From Micromonospora pattaloongensis (lineage in GTDB: Bacteria; Actinomycetota; Actinomycetes; Mycobacteriales; Micromonosporaceae), in contig NZ_FNPH01000006.1 in assembly GCF_900107255.1 (NCBI RefSeq), forward strand, positions 62,001-126,000: a stretch of DNA of 64,000 nucleotides. Reading direction: 5' to 3'. Made by a program: the position numbers and the translations under genes. Shown piece after piece: positions 35,832 to 45,274 of the stretch. A model generated the notes under the pieces. The model made no database searches. It worked only from the letters and a program-made list of their open reading frames with translations, and had not been told where the DNA came from. Numbering within the stretch: the first letter of the stretch is position 1; every line of letters starts with the position of its first letter.

Positions 35832-37034
35832 TCAGATCCACGGCAGGGGGTCGACGGGGCGCCCGCCGAGTCGTACCTCGAAATGCAGGTGCGGCCCGGT
35901 GGATGCGCCCGTCGAACCGACCAGGCCGATCACCGTGCCGGCGCGAACCTGCTGGCCCGGCGCGACCAGGAGCTTGGACTGGTGGCCGTAGCAGGTGGAC
36001 AGTCGTTGGCCGTCGAACCGCCCGTGGTCGATGCAGGTGTACCTGCCGTAGCCGCCGAACCATCCCGTGCGGCTGACGCGGCCAGCCGCGGCCGCCACGA
36101 TCGGGGTGCCGATGCCATCGGCGAAGTCCACGCCGGCGTGCAACTGCCAGACGTGGTAGTACGGGTCGAACCGGACGCCGAAGCTGCTGCTGACCGGGCC
36201 CGGCACCGGCCGCCGCAGCCGGCCGCCGGGGTGGCCGCGCTCCACGGTGACCGGCCCGGCGGGGGCTGACAGCGCGGCCTGCGCGCGGCGGGCCAGCTGC
36301 CGTTCGAGCGCCGCGCCTTCCTCCCGGCGGCGCGTCAACTCGGTCTCGGCGGAGGCGATCGCGGCCGACAGCGCGACCGCGTGGCCGGCCGGGGTGTCGG
36401 CCGCGGCGGCGGTGGCCCACCGGGCGGGGGCCGGTGTCGCTTCGGCACCGGTCAACGCCGTGAGCAGCCGGGGCACCGGGTCGGGTCGGCGCTCCAGCGC
36501 CGCCAGGTCGTCGCGGGTGCGGGTCAGGATGTTGTGCAGGTACTGGATCCGCCGCTGGAGATCCCGCAGCGCGGCGACCCGACGCGCCTGCGGCGTGGTG
36601 GCCGCGTCCACCGGCTGCTCGGGATACAGGTCGGCGCCCGGATCACCGGCAATGACCTCCCCGGCGTTCTCCGGGTCCACGGGCGGGTGTGGCCCGGTGC
36701 CGGGCACCCCTTCGTCGTCCAACACTGGTGCGGGACGGCCACCGGGCGCCGGCGCGGGCGGCTTCGGCGTGCCCGGCCGCCCGACCGGCGGGGCCGGCGT
36801 CGGCTCGGCCGGCCGCGGCGGGACCAGCGGCGCGACACTGATCCGTGGCAGGGGGAGCGGTAGCGTCGGCCCGGGCGGTGCCGGGGCCGGGACGGGCGGG
36901 CGAGCCGGGCCACTGCCGATGGGCAGCGGCAGCGGCGGCGTGCCGGCGTCCGCCACCGGGGCGACCGCCGCCACGACGGCGACGGCCACCCCACTGACCA
37001 GCGCCACCCGCGTGCGCCATGTCGGACAGGTCAC
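35832..37034 (-). CDS. secreted M23-family metallopeptidase
   Basis: A 400-residue exported protein. Signal peptide 1-30 (SGVAVAVVAAVAPVADA), a long Pro/Ala-rich stretch (about 31-130), a coiled-coil segment (about 150-250, ALRDLQRRIQYLHNILTRTRDDLAALERR) as in EnvC/NlpD-type activators, then the LytM/M23 domain with HAGVDF (HxxxD) and GPHLHFEV (HxH) zinc ligands and SSSFGVRFDP. Both zinc motifs are intact, so it should cleave peptidoglycan cross-bridges. GTG 37034 is preceded by GGTGGGAG. The next gene lies 60 bases upstream on the same strand and may be co-transcribed. Confidence 0.9.
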   Translation of the reverse strand: MTCPTWRTRVALVSGVAVAVVAAVAPVADAGTPPLPLPIGSGPARPPVPAPAPPGPTLPLPLPRISVAPLVPPRPAEPTPAPPVGRPGTPKPPAPAPGGRPAPVLDDEGVPGTGPHPPVDPENAGEVIAGDPGADLYPEQPVDAATTPQARRVAALRDLQRRIQYLHNILTRTRDDLAALERRPDPVPRLLTALTGAEATPAPARWATAAAADTPAGHAVALSAAIASAETELTRRREEGAALERQLARRAQAALSAPAGPVTVERGHPGGRLRRPVPGPVSSSFGVRFDPYYHVWQLHAGVDFADGIGTPIVAAAAGRVSRTGWFGGYGRYTCIDHGRFDGQRLSTCYGHQSKLLVAPGQQVRAGTVIGLVGSTGASTGPHLHFEVRLGGRPVDPLPWI

Positions 37035-37094
37035 GGCGAACTCCCACCTCGGTCCCGGTCTTCTGTCCGAATATCGCGTTCCCCGCCCGCGGCG

Positions 37095-37733
37095 TTACAG
37101 CGTCCGGCGTCGCCGCCGGCGGAGCAGGAGCAGGGCGGCCGCGGCGAGCGCCGCGCACGCCAGTACGGCCGTCGCGGCCGGGCCGGCGACGGACCGGGGC
37201 CGCCACCCGGTCGCGGGGGCGGGAGCCGGGCTCGGCGGGGCGGTCGGCGTCGCGCCGGCTCCCGGGACGAGGTAGGCGTTGGTGGCGACCGCGTCGGCGG
37301 GCCCGGTGCCGGGCGACGCGGTGTCGACGCTGACCCGGTTCTGTACGAGCGCGCCGGGCGCGGCCGCGCGGTCGACCGTACCGGTGATCGTGATCGTCGG
37401 CGGCTGCGCGGCGGGAAAACGCAGGTCACCGAGGTCGCACACCACTGTGCGGCTGGTGACGGCACAGCGTCCCGGGCTCGTCGTCGCGGCGGCGCCGGCG
37501 AGGTCGACGGTGGTCGTGAACGTCACCCGCACCGCTGACATCGTGCCCCGGCCGGTCGCCGACAGCGTGATCGTGTGTGTGACATGCCGACCGGGACCGG
37601 CGCCGAACGGCGTCGACGTCAACACCGGCGCCGCGGCCACCGGCGACGGTGACGGTGCCGGGGCCGGGGCGGCAACGGCCAGCACGGCTACCACTCCTGC
37701 GGTCGGCGCTCTTCCCGGCAACATCACGTCCAC
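37095..37733 (-). CDS. exported DUF11-like protein with C-terminal membrane anchor
   Basis: A 212-residue surface protein of unknown role. N-terminal signal (VVAVLAVAAPAPA), a beta-rich Ig-like domain (HVTHTITLSATGRGTMSAVRVTFTTTVDLAG... NRVSVDTASPG) similar to DUF11/adhesin repeats with one Cys pair, a Pro/Thr/Ala spacer, then a C-terminal TM (AATAVLACAALAAAALLLL) and a RRRRRRTL tail. There is no LPxTG motif, so it is anchored by the TM and Arg tail alone. Start GTG 37733 or the ATG three codons later. Confidence 0.7.
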   Translation of the reverse strand: MDVMLPGRAPTAGVVAVLAVAAPAPAPSPSPVAAAPVLTSTPFGAGPGRHVTHTITLSATGRGTMSAVRVTFTTTVDLAGAAATTSPGRCAVTSRTVVCDLGDLRFPAAQPPTITITGTVDRAAAPGALVQNRVSVDTASPGTGPADAVATNAYLVPGAGATPTAPPSPAPAPATGWRPRSVAGPAATAVLACAALAAAALLLLRRRRRRTL

Positions 37734-37769
37734 ACTCTAGGTCCGCGACGGCGTCGCGGACGCCGCCGA

Positions 37770-40505
37770 TCACCCCATCAGGCGTGCCAGCTCGGTGCGC
37801 GACCGTACGCCCAGCCGGCTGAAGATGTTGCGCAGGTGGTGATCGATGGTGCGCGGGCTGAGGTACAGCCGGGTGGCGACCTCCCGGTTGGTCGCGCCGT
37901 CGGCCACCAGCCGCGCGATCTGCTCCTGCTGCGGTGTCAACGCGGCCGTCGTCGCCGGCCGCGTCGGCGGGGCCACCTGCTCGCCGGCGGCCCGCAACTC
38001 GGCGGCGGCCCGGGCCGCCCACCGCGCGGCGTCGAGCCGCTGGAACGTCTCCAGCGCGCCACGCAGGTGCTCCCGCGCGGCGCGGGGCCGGCGTCGCCGG
38101 CGCAGGTCCTGGCCGAACAGCAGCGCGGTGTGGGCCCGGGCGAACTCCGAGTCGCCGGCTTCGTGCAGGCGTAGCGCCTCGCGGAAATGCTCGTCGCTGT
38201 CGCGGTGCGACCGCAGCGCGCGGCAGCGGGCCGACAGCGCCAGCCAGGTGGGGTTGCCGGTGCTGGCCGCCCAGCCGTCGAACGCGGCGAACGCTTCCGT
38301 CGGGACGCCGGTGGCCTGGACCTGTGCCGCTGCCTCGGCCAGGTGCACCAGCGCCGGGATCTGGATCACCCGGTTGCCGTGCCCACCCCCGGTGTCGAGG
38401 ATGCGGGTCAGCCGGGCCAACGCGGGACCGGGGCGCCCCTCGACCAGATCGAGCAAGGCCAGGGCCCACTCCGCGAAGGCCCGGGCCTGACCCAGGTTGG
38501 CGCCGGCGGGCTGAATGCGTAGCTGCCGGACCCGGGCGATACAGGTCGGCCGGTCGCCGACGATCGCGGCCAGGACCGCGAGCAGCCCGAGGTGGTTGTC
38601 GGCCAGGGTGGACTGTCCGGTCATCCGCGCCAGTCGCACCCCCTCCAGTGCGGCGTCGCGCCCCTCGTCGTGCCGTCCGGTGGCGAGGCAGGCGACCGCG
38701 GCGATCTCCAGAGCCTGCGGTACGACGATCGTGTCGCCGCCGGCGCGGGCGATCGCGACCGCGTCGAGCGCCAGCTGATGGGCCCGGGCGGCGGCGCCGA
38801 CCAGGATACCGGCGCTGCCGGCGCGGACCAGCGCGACCGCGTCGCCCAGCCCGGGAGCGGCGTCGAGGACCCGACGCAGCGGCGCGAGCGCGGCGGGGAA
38901 GTCGCCGCGGAACAGCGCCGCCACTCCGGTGAAGTGGTCGAACATCAGCGCGACCGGGAGGGGCGGATGGTCGCGGCGCAGCGCGAGCGCCTGCCGGGCG
39001 AGCTCGGCGTAGCCCAGGTGGTCGCCGGTGAGGCACGCGGCCTCGCCGGCGAGGATGAACGCCCCGACCGAGAGGTGCCGCTCGGGGCCGGCCAGCGCGG
39101 TGGCGGCGGCCAGCAGGGTGTGCCGGGACCGCGTCACCGCGCCGCCGCGCAACTCGATCTCGCCGGTCAACAGCTGGGCGCGGGCCCGTACCGCCGGGGG
39201 CGCCGGCCGGTGCGCGGCCCGGCGCAGCAGGGTCCGGGCGCGCGACGGCTGGCCGCCGAGCCACGCGTGCCGGGCGGCCGCGACGAGGTGGCCGGCGGCG
39301 TCGGCGGGCTCGGCGGTCAGCTCGGCGGCGCGCTCGAGCGCGGTCGCCGCCGCCGCGTGCGCCGCCCCTTCCGCCGCCCGGCGCAGCGCGTCGGCCAGCG
39401 CGGGATCGGGGCCGGAGGTGGCGGCGGCCCGGTGCAGCAGGTCACGGAGCGTCCCGGTCCCGACGATCCGGGCGAGCAGCAGGTGGGCGGCGCGACGGCG
39501 CGCGAGGCTGGCCTCGTGGTACGTCACCGACCTCAGCAGCGGCTGGGGGAACGTCAGGTGGCGGTCGCCGACGCGTATCAGGTTCGCCGCCTCGGCCGGT
39601 TCGAGCGCCGCGACGTCGGTGCCCGAGGCGTCGGCGGCGGCGGCGAGTTCCCGCACGTCGAGGTCGGGGTCGGCGGCGGCGAGCAGCAGCAGCCAGCGGG
39701 CGTCGGGATCCAGCCGGGCCAACCGGGCCCGGTACGCGCGGCGGAGCGCGCCGTCCGGCGGCAGCGTGGCCGGGGGCGGTACGTCGCCGCGACACTGCTC
39801 GGGGCTGAGGGCGGCGGCCAACTCGACGAGGGCCTGCGGGTTTCCGGCGGCCGTGGCCGCCAGCGCCGGGGCGACGTCGGCGCTCAGCTCGGGCCGCCGG
39901 TCGGTGAGCAGTCGCGCGCTGTCGTGCTGATCCAGCGGCTCCAGCCGGAGCAGGGGCACGCCGGGGACGCCTTCGGTGTCGGGTGCGTCGTCCACGGCGG
40001 CCAGCAGGGCGATCGGCTGGCCGTCGAGGCGGCGGGCGGCGAACTCCAGGACCGCCCAGGAGGCGGGGTCGAGCAGGTGCGCGTCGTCGACGAGCAACAG
40101 CAGGGCACGTTCGCGGGCGACCTCACGCAGCAGCGCCGGCACCGCCAGACAGAGCGGGAGCCGGCCGGCCGGGCAGTCGCCGTCGCGGACCGCGCGCAGC
40201 AGCATGCGTGCCTGATGCTCCGGCAGCGCCGGCGCGGCGCCGAGCACCGGCTGCAGCAGCCGTTGCAGACCGGCGAACGGCAGCCCCGCCTCGGCTGCGG
40301 CGCCGGCGGTGGCGAGCACCGTGAGGCCCGCTGCCTCGCCGGCCGCGAACCGGAGCAGCGCGCTCCTGCCCGAGCCCCGCTCGCCGGCGAGCAGGAGCCC
40401 GCCCCCGTTCCCGGCGGCGGCCCCGGCGACCAGTGCGACGATCGCGGCGCGCTCGCGCACCCGGCCGCGCAGCAGAACTTGCTGCACCGTGGATGCACTT
40501 ACCAC
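37770..40505 (-). CDS. LAL-type LuxR-family transcriptional regulator
   Basis: A 911-residue large ATP-binding LuxR regulator. N-terminal ATPase: Walker A-like LLLAGERGSGRSALLR (about 40-52) with Arg in place of the canonical Lys, Walker B LLLLVDDAHLLDPAS. The centre is a long TPR-like helical repeat region. The C-terminal HTH_LuxR is complete: LTPQQEQIARLVADGATNREVATRLYLSPRTIDHHLRNIFSRLGVRSRTELARL. GTG 40505 or 40523 are the possible starts; neither has a clear ribosome site. It is divergent from the lipase gene, which is a reasonable target. Confidence 0.9.
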   Translation of the reverse strand: MVSASTVQQVLLRGRVRERAAIVALVAGAAAGNGGGLLLAGERGSGRSALLRFAAGEAAGLTVLATAGAAAEAGLPFAGLQRLLQPVLGAAPALPEHQARMLLRAVRDGDCPAGRLPLCLAVPALLREVARERALLLLVDDAHLLDPASWAVLEFAARRLDGQPIALLAAVDDAPDTEGVPGVPLLRLEPLDQHDSARLLTDRRPELSADVAPALAATAAGNPQALVELAAALSPEQCRGDVPPPATLPPDGALRRAYRARLARLDPDARWLLLLAAADPDLDVRELAAAADASGTDVAALEPAEAANLIRVGDRHLTFPQPLLRSVTYHEASLARRRAAHLLLARIVGTGTLRDLLHRAAATSGPDPALADALRRAAEGAAHAAAATALERAAELTAEPADAAGHLVAAARHAWLGGQPSRARTLLRRAAHRPAPPAVRARAQLLTGEIELRGGAVTRSRHTLLAAATALAGPERHLSVGAFILAGEAACLTGDHLGYAELARQALALRRDHPPLPVALMFDHFTGVAALFRGDFPAALAPLRRVLDAAPGLGDAVALVRAGSAGILVGAAARAHQLALDAVAIARAGGDTIVVPQALEIAAVACLATGRHDEGRDAALEGVRLARMTGQSTLADNHLGLLAVLAAIVGDRPTCIARVRQLRIQPAGANLGQARAFAEWALALLDLVEGRPGPALARLTRILDTGGGHGNRVIQIPALVHLAEAAAQVQATGVPTEAFAAFDGWAASTGNPTWLALSARCRALRSHRDSDEHFREALRLHEAGDSEFARAHTALLFGQDLRRRRRPRAAREHLRGALETFQRLDAARWAARAAAELRAAGEQVAPPTRPATTAALTPQQEQIARLVADGATNREVATRLYLSPRTIDHHLRNIFSRLGVRSRTELARLMG

Positions 40506-40670
40506 GGCGACAGTGTTACGCACGAGTAACGGAGTTGGGAAGTCCTGGCGGCGAACGATCGACCCCCTGGCTGGTCCGCCCCACCTCACGGCACTGGTGA
40601 TTTCGCCGATGTGTACGGGCGATGAATGCACAAACACTGCAGGAACCCGTCCTTGTATCGAGGAGGTTCC

Positions 40671-41336
40671 ATGCGTCGCATTCTCGCCATCCTGCTGGCG
40701 ACGGTCACTGCCGTCGTGGTCGTGCCGGCCGTGCGCGCGGAGGCCGCCGCGCGGACGCCCGTGATCTTCGTTCACGGCTACACCGGCAGCGCGTCCAACT
40801 GGACCACCGCCCGCTCGGTCTTCCGGGCCGGCGGCTACAGCGACAGCGAGCTGTTCGCCTACGAGTACAACTCGTACGGCGACAACGTCACCAACGCCCG
40901 CGGCCTGGCCAGCTTCGTCGCCCAGGTGCGCAGCCGCACCGGCGCGGCCAAGGTGGACATCGTCAACCACTCCATGGGCGGCATGGTCAGCCTGTGGTAC
41001 GTCAAGCAGCTCGGCGGCGCGGCCAACGTCGCGCACCTCGCCTCGCTGGCGGGCGCCAATCACGGCACCTACGCCGCCAGCGCCTGCCTGGTCTTCGTCA
41101 CCTGCCAGCAGATGCTGCCCGGTTCGGCGTTCCTGCTCACGCTCTCGGCCGGCGACGAGACGCCGGGCGCGACCCGGTACGCCACCTGGTACTCGGCCTG
41201 CGACGGCGTCATCAATCCGTACACCAGCACCGTCCTGAGTGGCGCGACCAACAACAACGTCGCTTGCGAGACCCACATCGGGTTCCTCGGCAACACCTCC
41301 GTGCTGGCGGCGGTGCGCGCCTTCATGGCCACCTGA
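40671..41336 (+). CDS. secreted triacylglycerol lipase
   Basis: A 221-residue secreted alpha/beta-hydrolase of the Bacillus LipA/Streptomyces lipase type. Signal peptide about 1-26 (RRILAILLATVTAVVVVPAVRAEAA), oxyanion motif VIFVHGYTGSASNW, nucleophile motif VNHSMGGMVS (the first glycine of GxSxG is Asn, comparable to the Ala in Bacillus LipA AHSMGG), and the candidate catalytic Asp (SACDGVINP) and His (ETHIGFL). Two Cys pairs. ATG 40671 has GAGGAGG 5 bases upstream. It is transcribed away from the LAL regulator. Confidence 0.92.
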   Translation: MRRILAILLATVTAVVVVPAVRAEAAARTPVIFVHGYTGSASNWTTARSVFRAGGYSDSELFAYEYNSYGDNVTNARGLASFVAQVRSRTGAAKVDIVNHSMGGMVSLWYVKQLGGAANVAHLASLAGANHGTYAASACLVFVTCQQMLPGSAFLLTLSAGDETPGATRYATWYSACDGVINPYTSTVLSGATNNNVACETHIGFLGNTSVLAAVRAFMAT

Positions 41337-41347
41337 GGCGACGTCGG

Positions 41348-41386
41348 CGTCGCGGCCCGGATGGGGCTCCCGCCCGGGCCGCGACG
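41348..41386 (+). terminator. lipase terminator
   Basis: Perfect 13-bp arms CGTCGCGGCCCGG / CCGGGCCGCGACG with a 13-base loop, 12 bases past the lipase stop. Confidence 0.75.
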
Positions 41387-41472
41387 TGCTGTCCATCTCC
41401 GGCGGTGCGGCTGCGTGAAGGTCCCGCTGAGCGTGGTGCTCTGCCCGGACATCACGGGCTCATAACGAGACG

Positions 41473-41500
41473 TTGACGAATGGATGCCGGAAACTACACT
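41473..41500 (+). promoter_or_regulatory. promoter of the ABC importer operon
   Basis: TTGACG (41473-41478), 16-base spacer, TACACT (41495-41500), about 70 bases before the first ABC ATG. Confidence 0.5.
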
Positions 41501-41575
41501 CCCGATGTAATAACCTGCTCCGCCGCAACCTCTCAGCAGCGCAGCCTCCGCCGCGCCGTCCGTCCAGAGGTGACG

Positions 41576-42490
41576 ATGAGCCCACCCGAAGACGCCCCCA
41601 CCGACGGAACGGCCCTGTCGCTCGACCATGTCGGCGTGCGGTTCGGCGGCCTCGTCGCGCTCGACGACGTGTCGCTGCGGGTCCCACCGGGACGCATCGT
41701 CGGGGTGATCGGCCCCAACGGCGCGGGCAAGACCACGTTGTTCAATGTGGTGTGCGGATTCGTCCCGCCGACCAGCGGCACGCTCACCCTCGACGGGCGG
41801 CCGTTCCGGCCCCGGCCGCACCGGCTGACCCGGCTCGGCATCGCCCGCACCCTGCAGGGCGTCGGCCTGTTCCCCGGCCTGTCGGTGCTGGAGAACGTGA
41901 TGGCCGGCGCCACCCACACCGCCCGGGCCGGGTTCGCCGCCGCCCTGTTCGGACTGCCGCGCAGTGACCGCGACGAGCGACGACTGCGCGAGCGGGCGCG
42001 CGAAGTGCTGGCCGAGCTCGGCGTCGACCGGCACGCGCACGCCTCCCCGGCGACGCTGCCGTACGCGGTCCGCAAACGCGTCGCGCTCGCCCGCGCGCTC
42101 ATCGCCCGGCCGCGGCTGCTGCTGCTCGACGAGCCCGCCGGCGGTCTGAGCGCCGAGGACATCGACGAGCTGGCCCGGCTGATCACCACGCTGCCCACCC
42201 GGACCGGCGCCGCCTGCTCCGTGATGCTCGTCGAGCACCACATGGACCTGGTGATGTCCGTCTGCGACCACATCGTCGTGCTCGACTTCGGCAAGGTCAT
42301 CGCCGCCGGCACCCCGGCCCAGGTGCGCGACGACCCGCGGGTCACCGAGGCCTACCTCGGGGCCGAGGTGATAGCGGGGGAGACGGCCGGCCCCGCACCC
42401 GGCGCTCCGGACGCCGGGCCGGGCGCCGACGACGGCGCGCCGGACGCGTCCGGCGGTGCCCCGGACGCCGACGGGGCGGTGCGGCGATGA
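41576..42490 (+). CDS. LivG-like ABC transporter ATP-binding protein
   Basis: A 304-residue ATPase of a branched-chain-amino-acid-type (HAAT) importer. Walker A GPNGAGKTT, Walker B LLLLDEPAGGL and the switch His (MLVEHHMDLV) are intact. The ABC signature is LPYAVRKR rather than LSGGQ, a departure seen in some LivG-like proteins. A 30-residue low-complexity Gly/Ala/Asp/Pro tail is unusual for the family. ATG 41576 has GAGG upstream. It overlaps the next gene by 4 bases and opens a five-gene operon. Confidence 0.92.
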   Translation: MSPPEDAPTDGTALSLDHVGVRFGGLVALDDVSLRVPPGRIVGVIGPNGAGKTTLFNVVCGFVPPTSGTLTLDGRPFRPRPHRLTRLGIARTLQGVGLFPGLSVLENVMAGATHTARAGFAAALFGLPRSDRDERRLRERAREVLAELGVDRHAHASPATLPYAVRKRVALARALIARPRLLLLDEPAGGLSAEDIDELARLITTLPTRTGAACSVMLVEHHMDLVMSVCDHIVVLDFGKVIAAGTPAQVRDDPRVTEAYLGAEVIAGETAGPAPGAPDAGPGADDGAPDASGGAPDADGAVRR

Positions 42491-43206
42491 CCGAGCCCCT
42501 GCTGCGCGTCGAGGGCCTGCACGCCGGATACGGGGCGGTCCCCGTCCTGCGTGACGTCGGCCTCAGCGTCGCGGCCCGCACGATCACCGCCGTGCTCGGC
42601 GCCAACGGCGCCGGCAAGACCACCCTGCTGCGTACCCTCTCCGGGCTGCTGGCGCCCACCGCCGGCCGGATCGTGTTCGACGGCGCCGACCTGCGCGGCG
42701 TGCGCGTGGAGCGTCTCGTGCATCGCGGCCTGGCGCACGTGCCGGAGGGACGCGGGGTGGTCGCGGAGCTGACCGTCGACGAGAACCTGCGCCTCGGCGG
42801 GCTGTGGCGCCGCGACCGGGCCGACGCCCGACGGGCCCTGGACGAGGTGTACCACCTGTTCGAGCCGCTGGCGCGGCGGCGGCAGCACGCCGGCCACCAG
42901 CTCTCCGGCGGCGAGCGGCAGATGCTCGCCCTCGGCCGCGCCCTGGTCGCCCGGCCCCGGCTGCTGCTGCTCGACGAGCCGTCGCTCGGGCTCGCGCCCC
43001 GGGTCACCGCGCAGATCATGGCGCTGCTGCAGCGGCTGCGCGACGACACCGGCCTGACGGTGCTGCTCGTCGAGCAGAACGTGCGCAGCGCGCTGTCCGT
43101 CGCCGACCAGGGGGTGGTGATGTCCCTCGGCCGGGTCGCCGCGGCCACCACCGCCACCCGGCTGCGCGACGACGAACACCTGCGCCACGCCTATCTCGGG
43201 TTCTGA
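42487..43206 (+). CDS. LivF-like ABC transporter ATP-binding protein
   Basis: A 239-residue second ATPase of the importer. All nucleotide-binding motifs are standard: GANGAGKTT, LSGGERQMLALGRAL, LLLLDEPSLGLAP and VEQNV. GLAHVPEGRGVVAELTVDENL is the LivF-type Q-loop region. ATG overlaps the LivG-like stop (ATGA), so they are co-translated and probably form a heterodimer. Confidence 0.95.
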   Translation: MTEPLLRVEGLHAGYGAVPVLRDVGLSVAARTITAVLGANGAGKTTLLRTLSGLLAPTAGRIVFDGADLRGVRVERLVHRGLAHVPEGRGVVAELTVDENLRLGGLWRRDRADARRALDEVYHLFEPLARRRQHAGHQLSGGERQMLALGRALVARPRLLLLDEPSLGLAPRVTAQIMALLQRLRDDTGLTVLLVEQNVRSALSVADQGVVMSLGRVAAATTATRLRDDEHLRHAYLGF

Positions 43207-43230
43207 CCAACGCGTAGGAAGGATCGGCGG

Positions 43231-44109
43231 TTGGAGCGGTTCCTGTTCCTCACCCTCGACGGACTGTCCACCGGGGCGGTCTACGCGGCGTTCGCGCTCG
43301 CGCTGGTCCTGATCTGGCGGGCGGCCCGCCTGGTCAACTTCGCCCAGGGGGCGATGGCGGTCGCCACCGCGTACGTCGGCTACGCCGTCGTCGCGGCCAC
43401 CGGCTCGTACTGGCTCGGGCTGGCCGCCGCCGTCCTCGCCGGCCTGCTGCTGGGGGCGCTCGTCGAGCGGGTGCTGATGCGTTTCGTCGGGCACGCGAAC
43501 CCGCTGGGCGACGTCATCGTCGCCCTCGGTCTGGTGCTGCTGATCCAGGCCGTGCTCGGGATGGTCTTCGGCAACGAGTACCGGCCGGCGGCCGCGCCGT
43601 TCGACACCGACGGGCTCACCGTCGGCGGGATCACCGCCATCTCGCCGTACGACCTCTGGGTGTTCGCCGCGGTCGCGGTCGTCGTGGTGCTGCTCGCGCT
43701 GCTGTTCACCCGTACGCCGATCGGACTGCGGATGCGCGCCTCGGCGTTCGCGCCGGAGGTCTCCCGGCTGCTGGGCGTCGACGTCAACCGGATGCTCACC
43801 GTCGGCTGGGCGCTGGCCGCCGCCGTCGGCGCGCTGGCCGGCATGCTGGTGATCCCGACCGGGCTCGGCCTGCACCCGCACGCGATGGACCTGGTGTTCG
43901 TGATCGCCTTCACGGCCGCGGTCGTCGGCGGACTGGACAGCCCGGTCGGCGCGGTGATCGGCGGCCTGCTGGTCGGGTTGATCCTGTCGTACGTCACCGG
44001 CTACCTCGGCCCGGACACCACGCCGCTGGCCGTCCTGGCGCTGCTGTTGGCGGTGCTCCTGGTCCGCCCGGGCGGACTCTTCTCCGGCGTTCGAGCGAGG
44101 CAGGTATGA
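43231..44109 (+). CDS. LivH-like ABC permease
   Basis: A 292-residue membrane permease with about eight TM helices, BPD_transp_2 family (GLSTGAVYAAFALALVLIWRAARLVNFAQGAMA; FVIAFTAAVVGGLDSPVGAVIGGLLVGL). TTG 43231 is used, with GGAAGGA 7 bases upstream. Its stop overlaps the LivM-like ATG. Confidence 0.93.
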   Translation: MERFLFLTLDGLSTGAVYAAFALALVLIWRAARLVNFAQGAMAVATAYVGYAVVAATGSYWLGLAAAVLAGLLLGALVERVLMRFVGHANPLGDVIVALGLVLLIQAVLGMVFGNEYRPAAAPFDTDGLTVGGITAISPYDLWVFAAVAVVVVLLALLFTRTPIGLRMRASAFAPEVSRLLGVDVNRMLTVGWALAAAVGALAGMLVIPTGLGLHPHAMDLVFVIAFTAAVVGGLDSPVGAVIGGLLVGLILSYVTGYLGPDTTPLAVLALLLAVLLVRPGGLFSGVRARQV

Positions 44110-45230
44110 CCCAGTCACCGTATGCCACTGTGGACGCGCGTCCCTCGCCGCTGCGCCGGCTGCTTCCCCCGCCGCCGGGCGCGGCCGGCCCACGGGGCTC
44201 CACGCTGCTGCGCCACCTGGTGCTGGCCGTGCTCGCCGGCGCGGCCGTGGTGCTGCTGACCAACCAGTTGGAGCCGTACCGCAACCTGCAGGTCGCCCGG
44301 GTCTGCGCGTTCCTGTGCGTGACCGCCGGGTTCACGATCCTGGTCGGTCTGAACGGTCAGCTCTCGCTGGGACACGGCGCGCTGATGGCCACCGGCGCCT
44401 ACACCGTGGCGCTCGTGCAGCGCGGCCTGGACGGCCGCGACCTGCGGGGGCAGTGGAGCGTGCCGCTGTCGCTGCTGCTCGCCGTCGCGGTCACCGCGCT
44501 TCTCGGGCTGGTGATCGGCCTGGCCGCGGCCCGCCTGCGCGGGCCGTACCTCGCCGGCGTCACCCTCGCGGTCGCGACGCTGGTCCCGGCCGTCACCACG
44601 ATCTTCACCGGGGTGTTCAACGGTGAGCAGGGTCTGCCGTTCCCGGTGGCGACCCCGCCGGCGTTCCTCGGCGCGTACTTCCAACCCGAACGCTGGCTGG
44701 CCTGGATCGCGCTGCTCGCGGCGCTGCTGACGATGCTGCTGATGGCGAACCTGGTGCGCAGCCGGTACGGCCGCTCGCTGCGCGCCGTCCGCGACGACGA
44801 GGTCGCGGCCCGCCTCGCGGGCATCCACGTCGCCCGCACCCAGGTGCTCGCGTTCGTGGTCAGCGCCGGCTGCGCGGGACTCGGCGGCGGGGTGTACGCC
44901 GTGCTGACCGCGACCGTCGCGTCCGGGAAGTTCCCGCTGGAGCTGTCGCTGTTCCTGCTGATGGCGATCGTGATCGGCGGGCTGGGCAGCCTCGCCGGCG
45001 CCGTCTGGGGGGCGCTGCTGCTGGTCGCGCTGCAGGACCTGCCGGCGCTGCTCACCGAGGCGTTCACGCTGCCGGGCGGGCTCGCCCAGCGGCTGGAGGG
45101 CAACCTCGCGCTCGCCGTGTTCGGACTCATCCTCATCGTCGTGATGCTCGTGGCCCCGGGCGGCCTGCAGGACGCCGTCCGTAAGGCCACCGCACGGCTC
45201 GGGCGGCGCCGGCCCCGCCCGAGCCGCTGA
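44106..45230 (+). CDS. LivM-like ABC permease
   Basis: A 374-residue second permease of the same importer, with about ten TM helices. The family core LVGLNGQLSLGHGALMATGAYT and the EAA-like loop SRYGRSLRAVRDDEVAARLAGIHVARTQVLAFVVSA are clear. ATGA overlap with the LivH-like gene. Confidence 0.93.
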   Translation: MTQSPYATVDARPSPLRRLLPPPPGAAGPRGSTLLRHLVLAVLAGAAVVLLTNQLEPYRNLQVARVCAFLCVTAGFTILVGLNGQLSLGHGALMATGAYTVALVQRGLDGRDLRGQWSVPLSLLLAVAVTALLGLVIGLAAARLRGPYLAGVTLAVATLVPAVTTIFTGVFNGEQGLPFPVATPPAFLGAYFQPERWLAWIALLAALLTMLLMANLVRSRYGRSLRAVRDDEVAARLAGIHVARTQVLAFVVSAGCAGLGGGVYAVLTATVASGKFPLELSLFLLMAIVIGGLGSLAGAVWGALLLVALQDLPALLTEAFTLPGGLAQRLEGNLALAVFGLILIVVMLVAPGGLQDAVRKATARLGRRRPRPSR

Positions 45231-45274
45231 CCGACCGCCGGCGCCCACCGCACGCCCCGATGAACAGGAGAGCC

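Noticed and set aside
38592-40529. 645-codon plus-strand frame opposite the LAL regulator
   Set aside because: A high-GC shadow frame with low-complexity Gly/Gln/Arg sequence.
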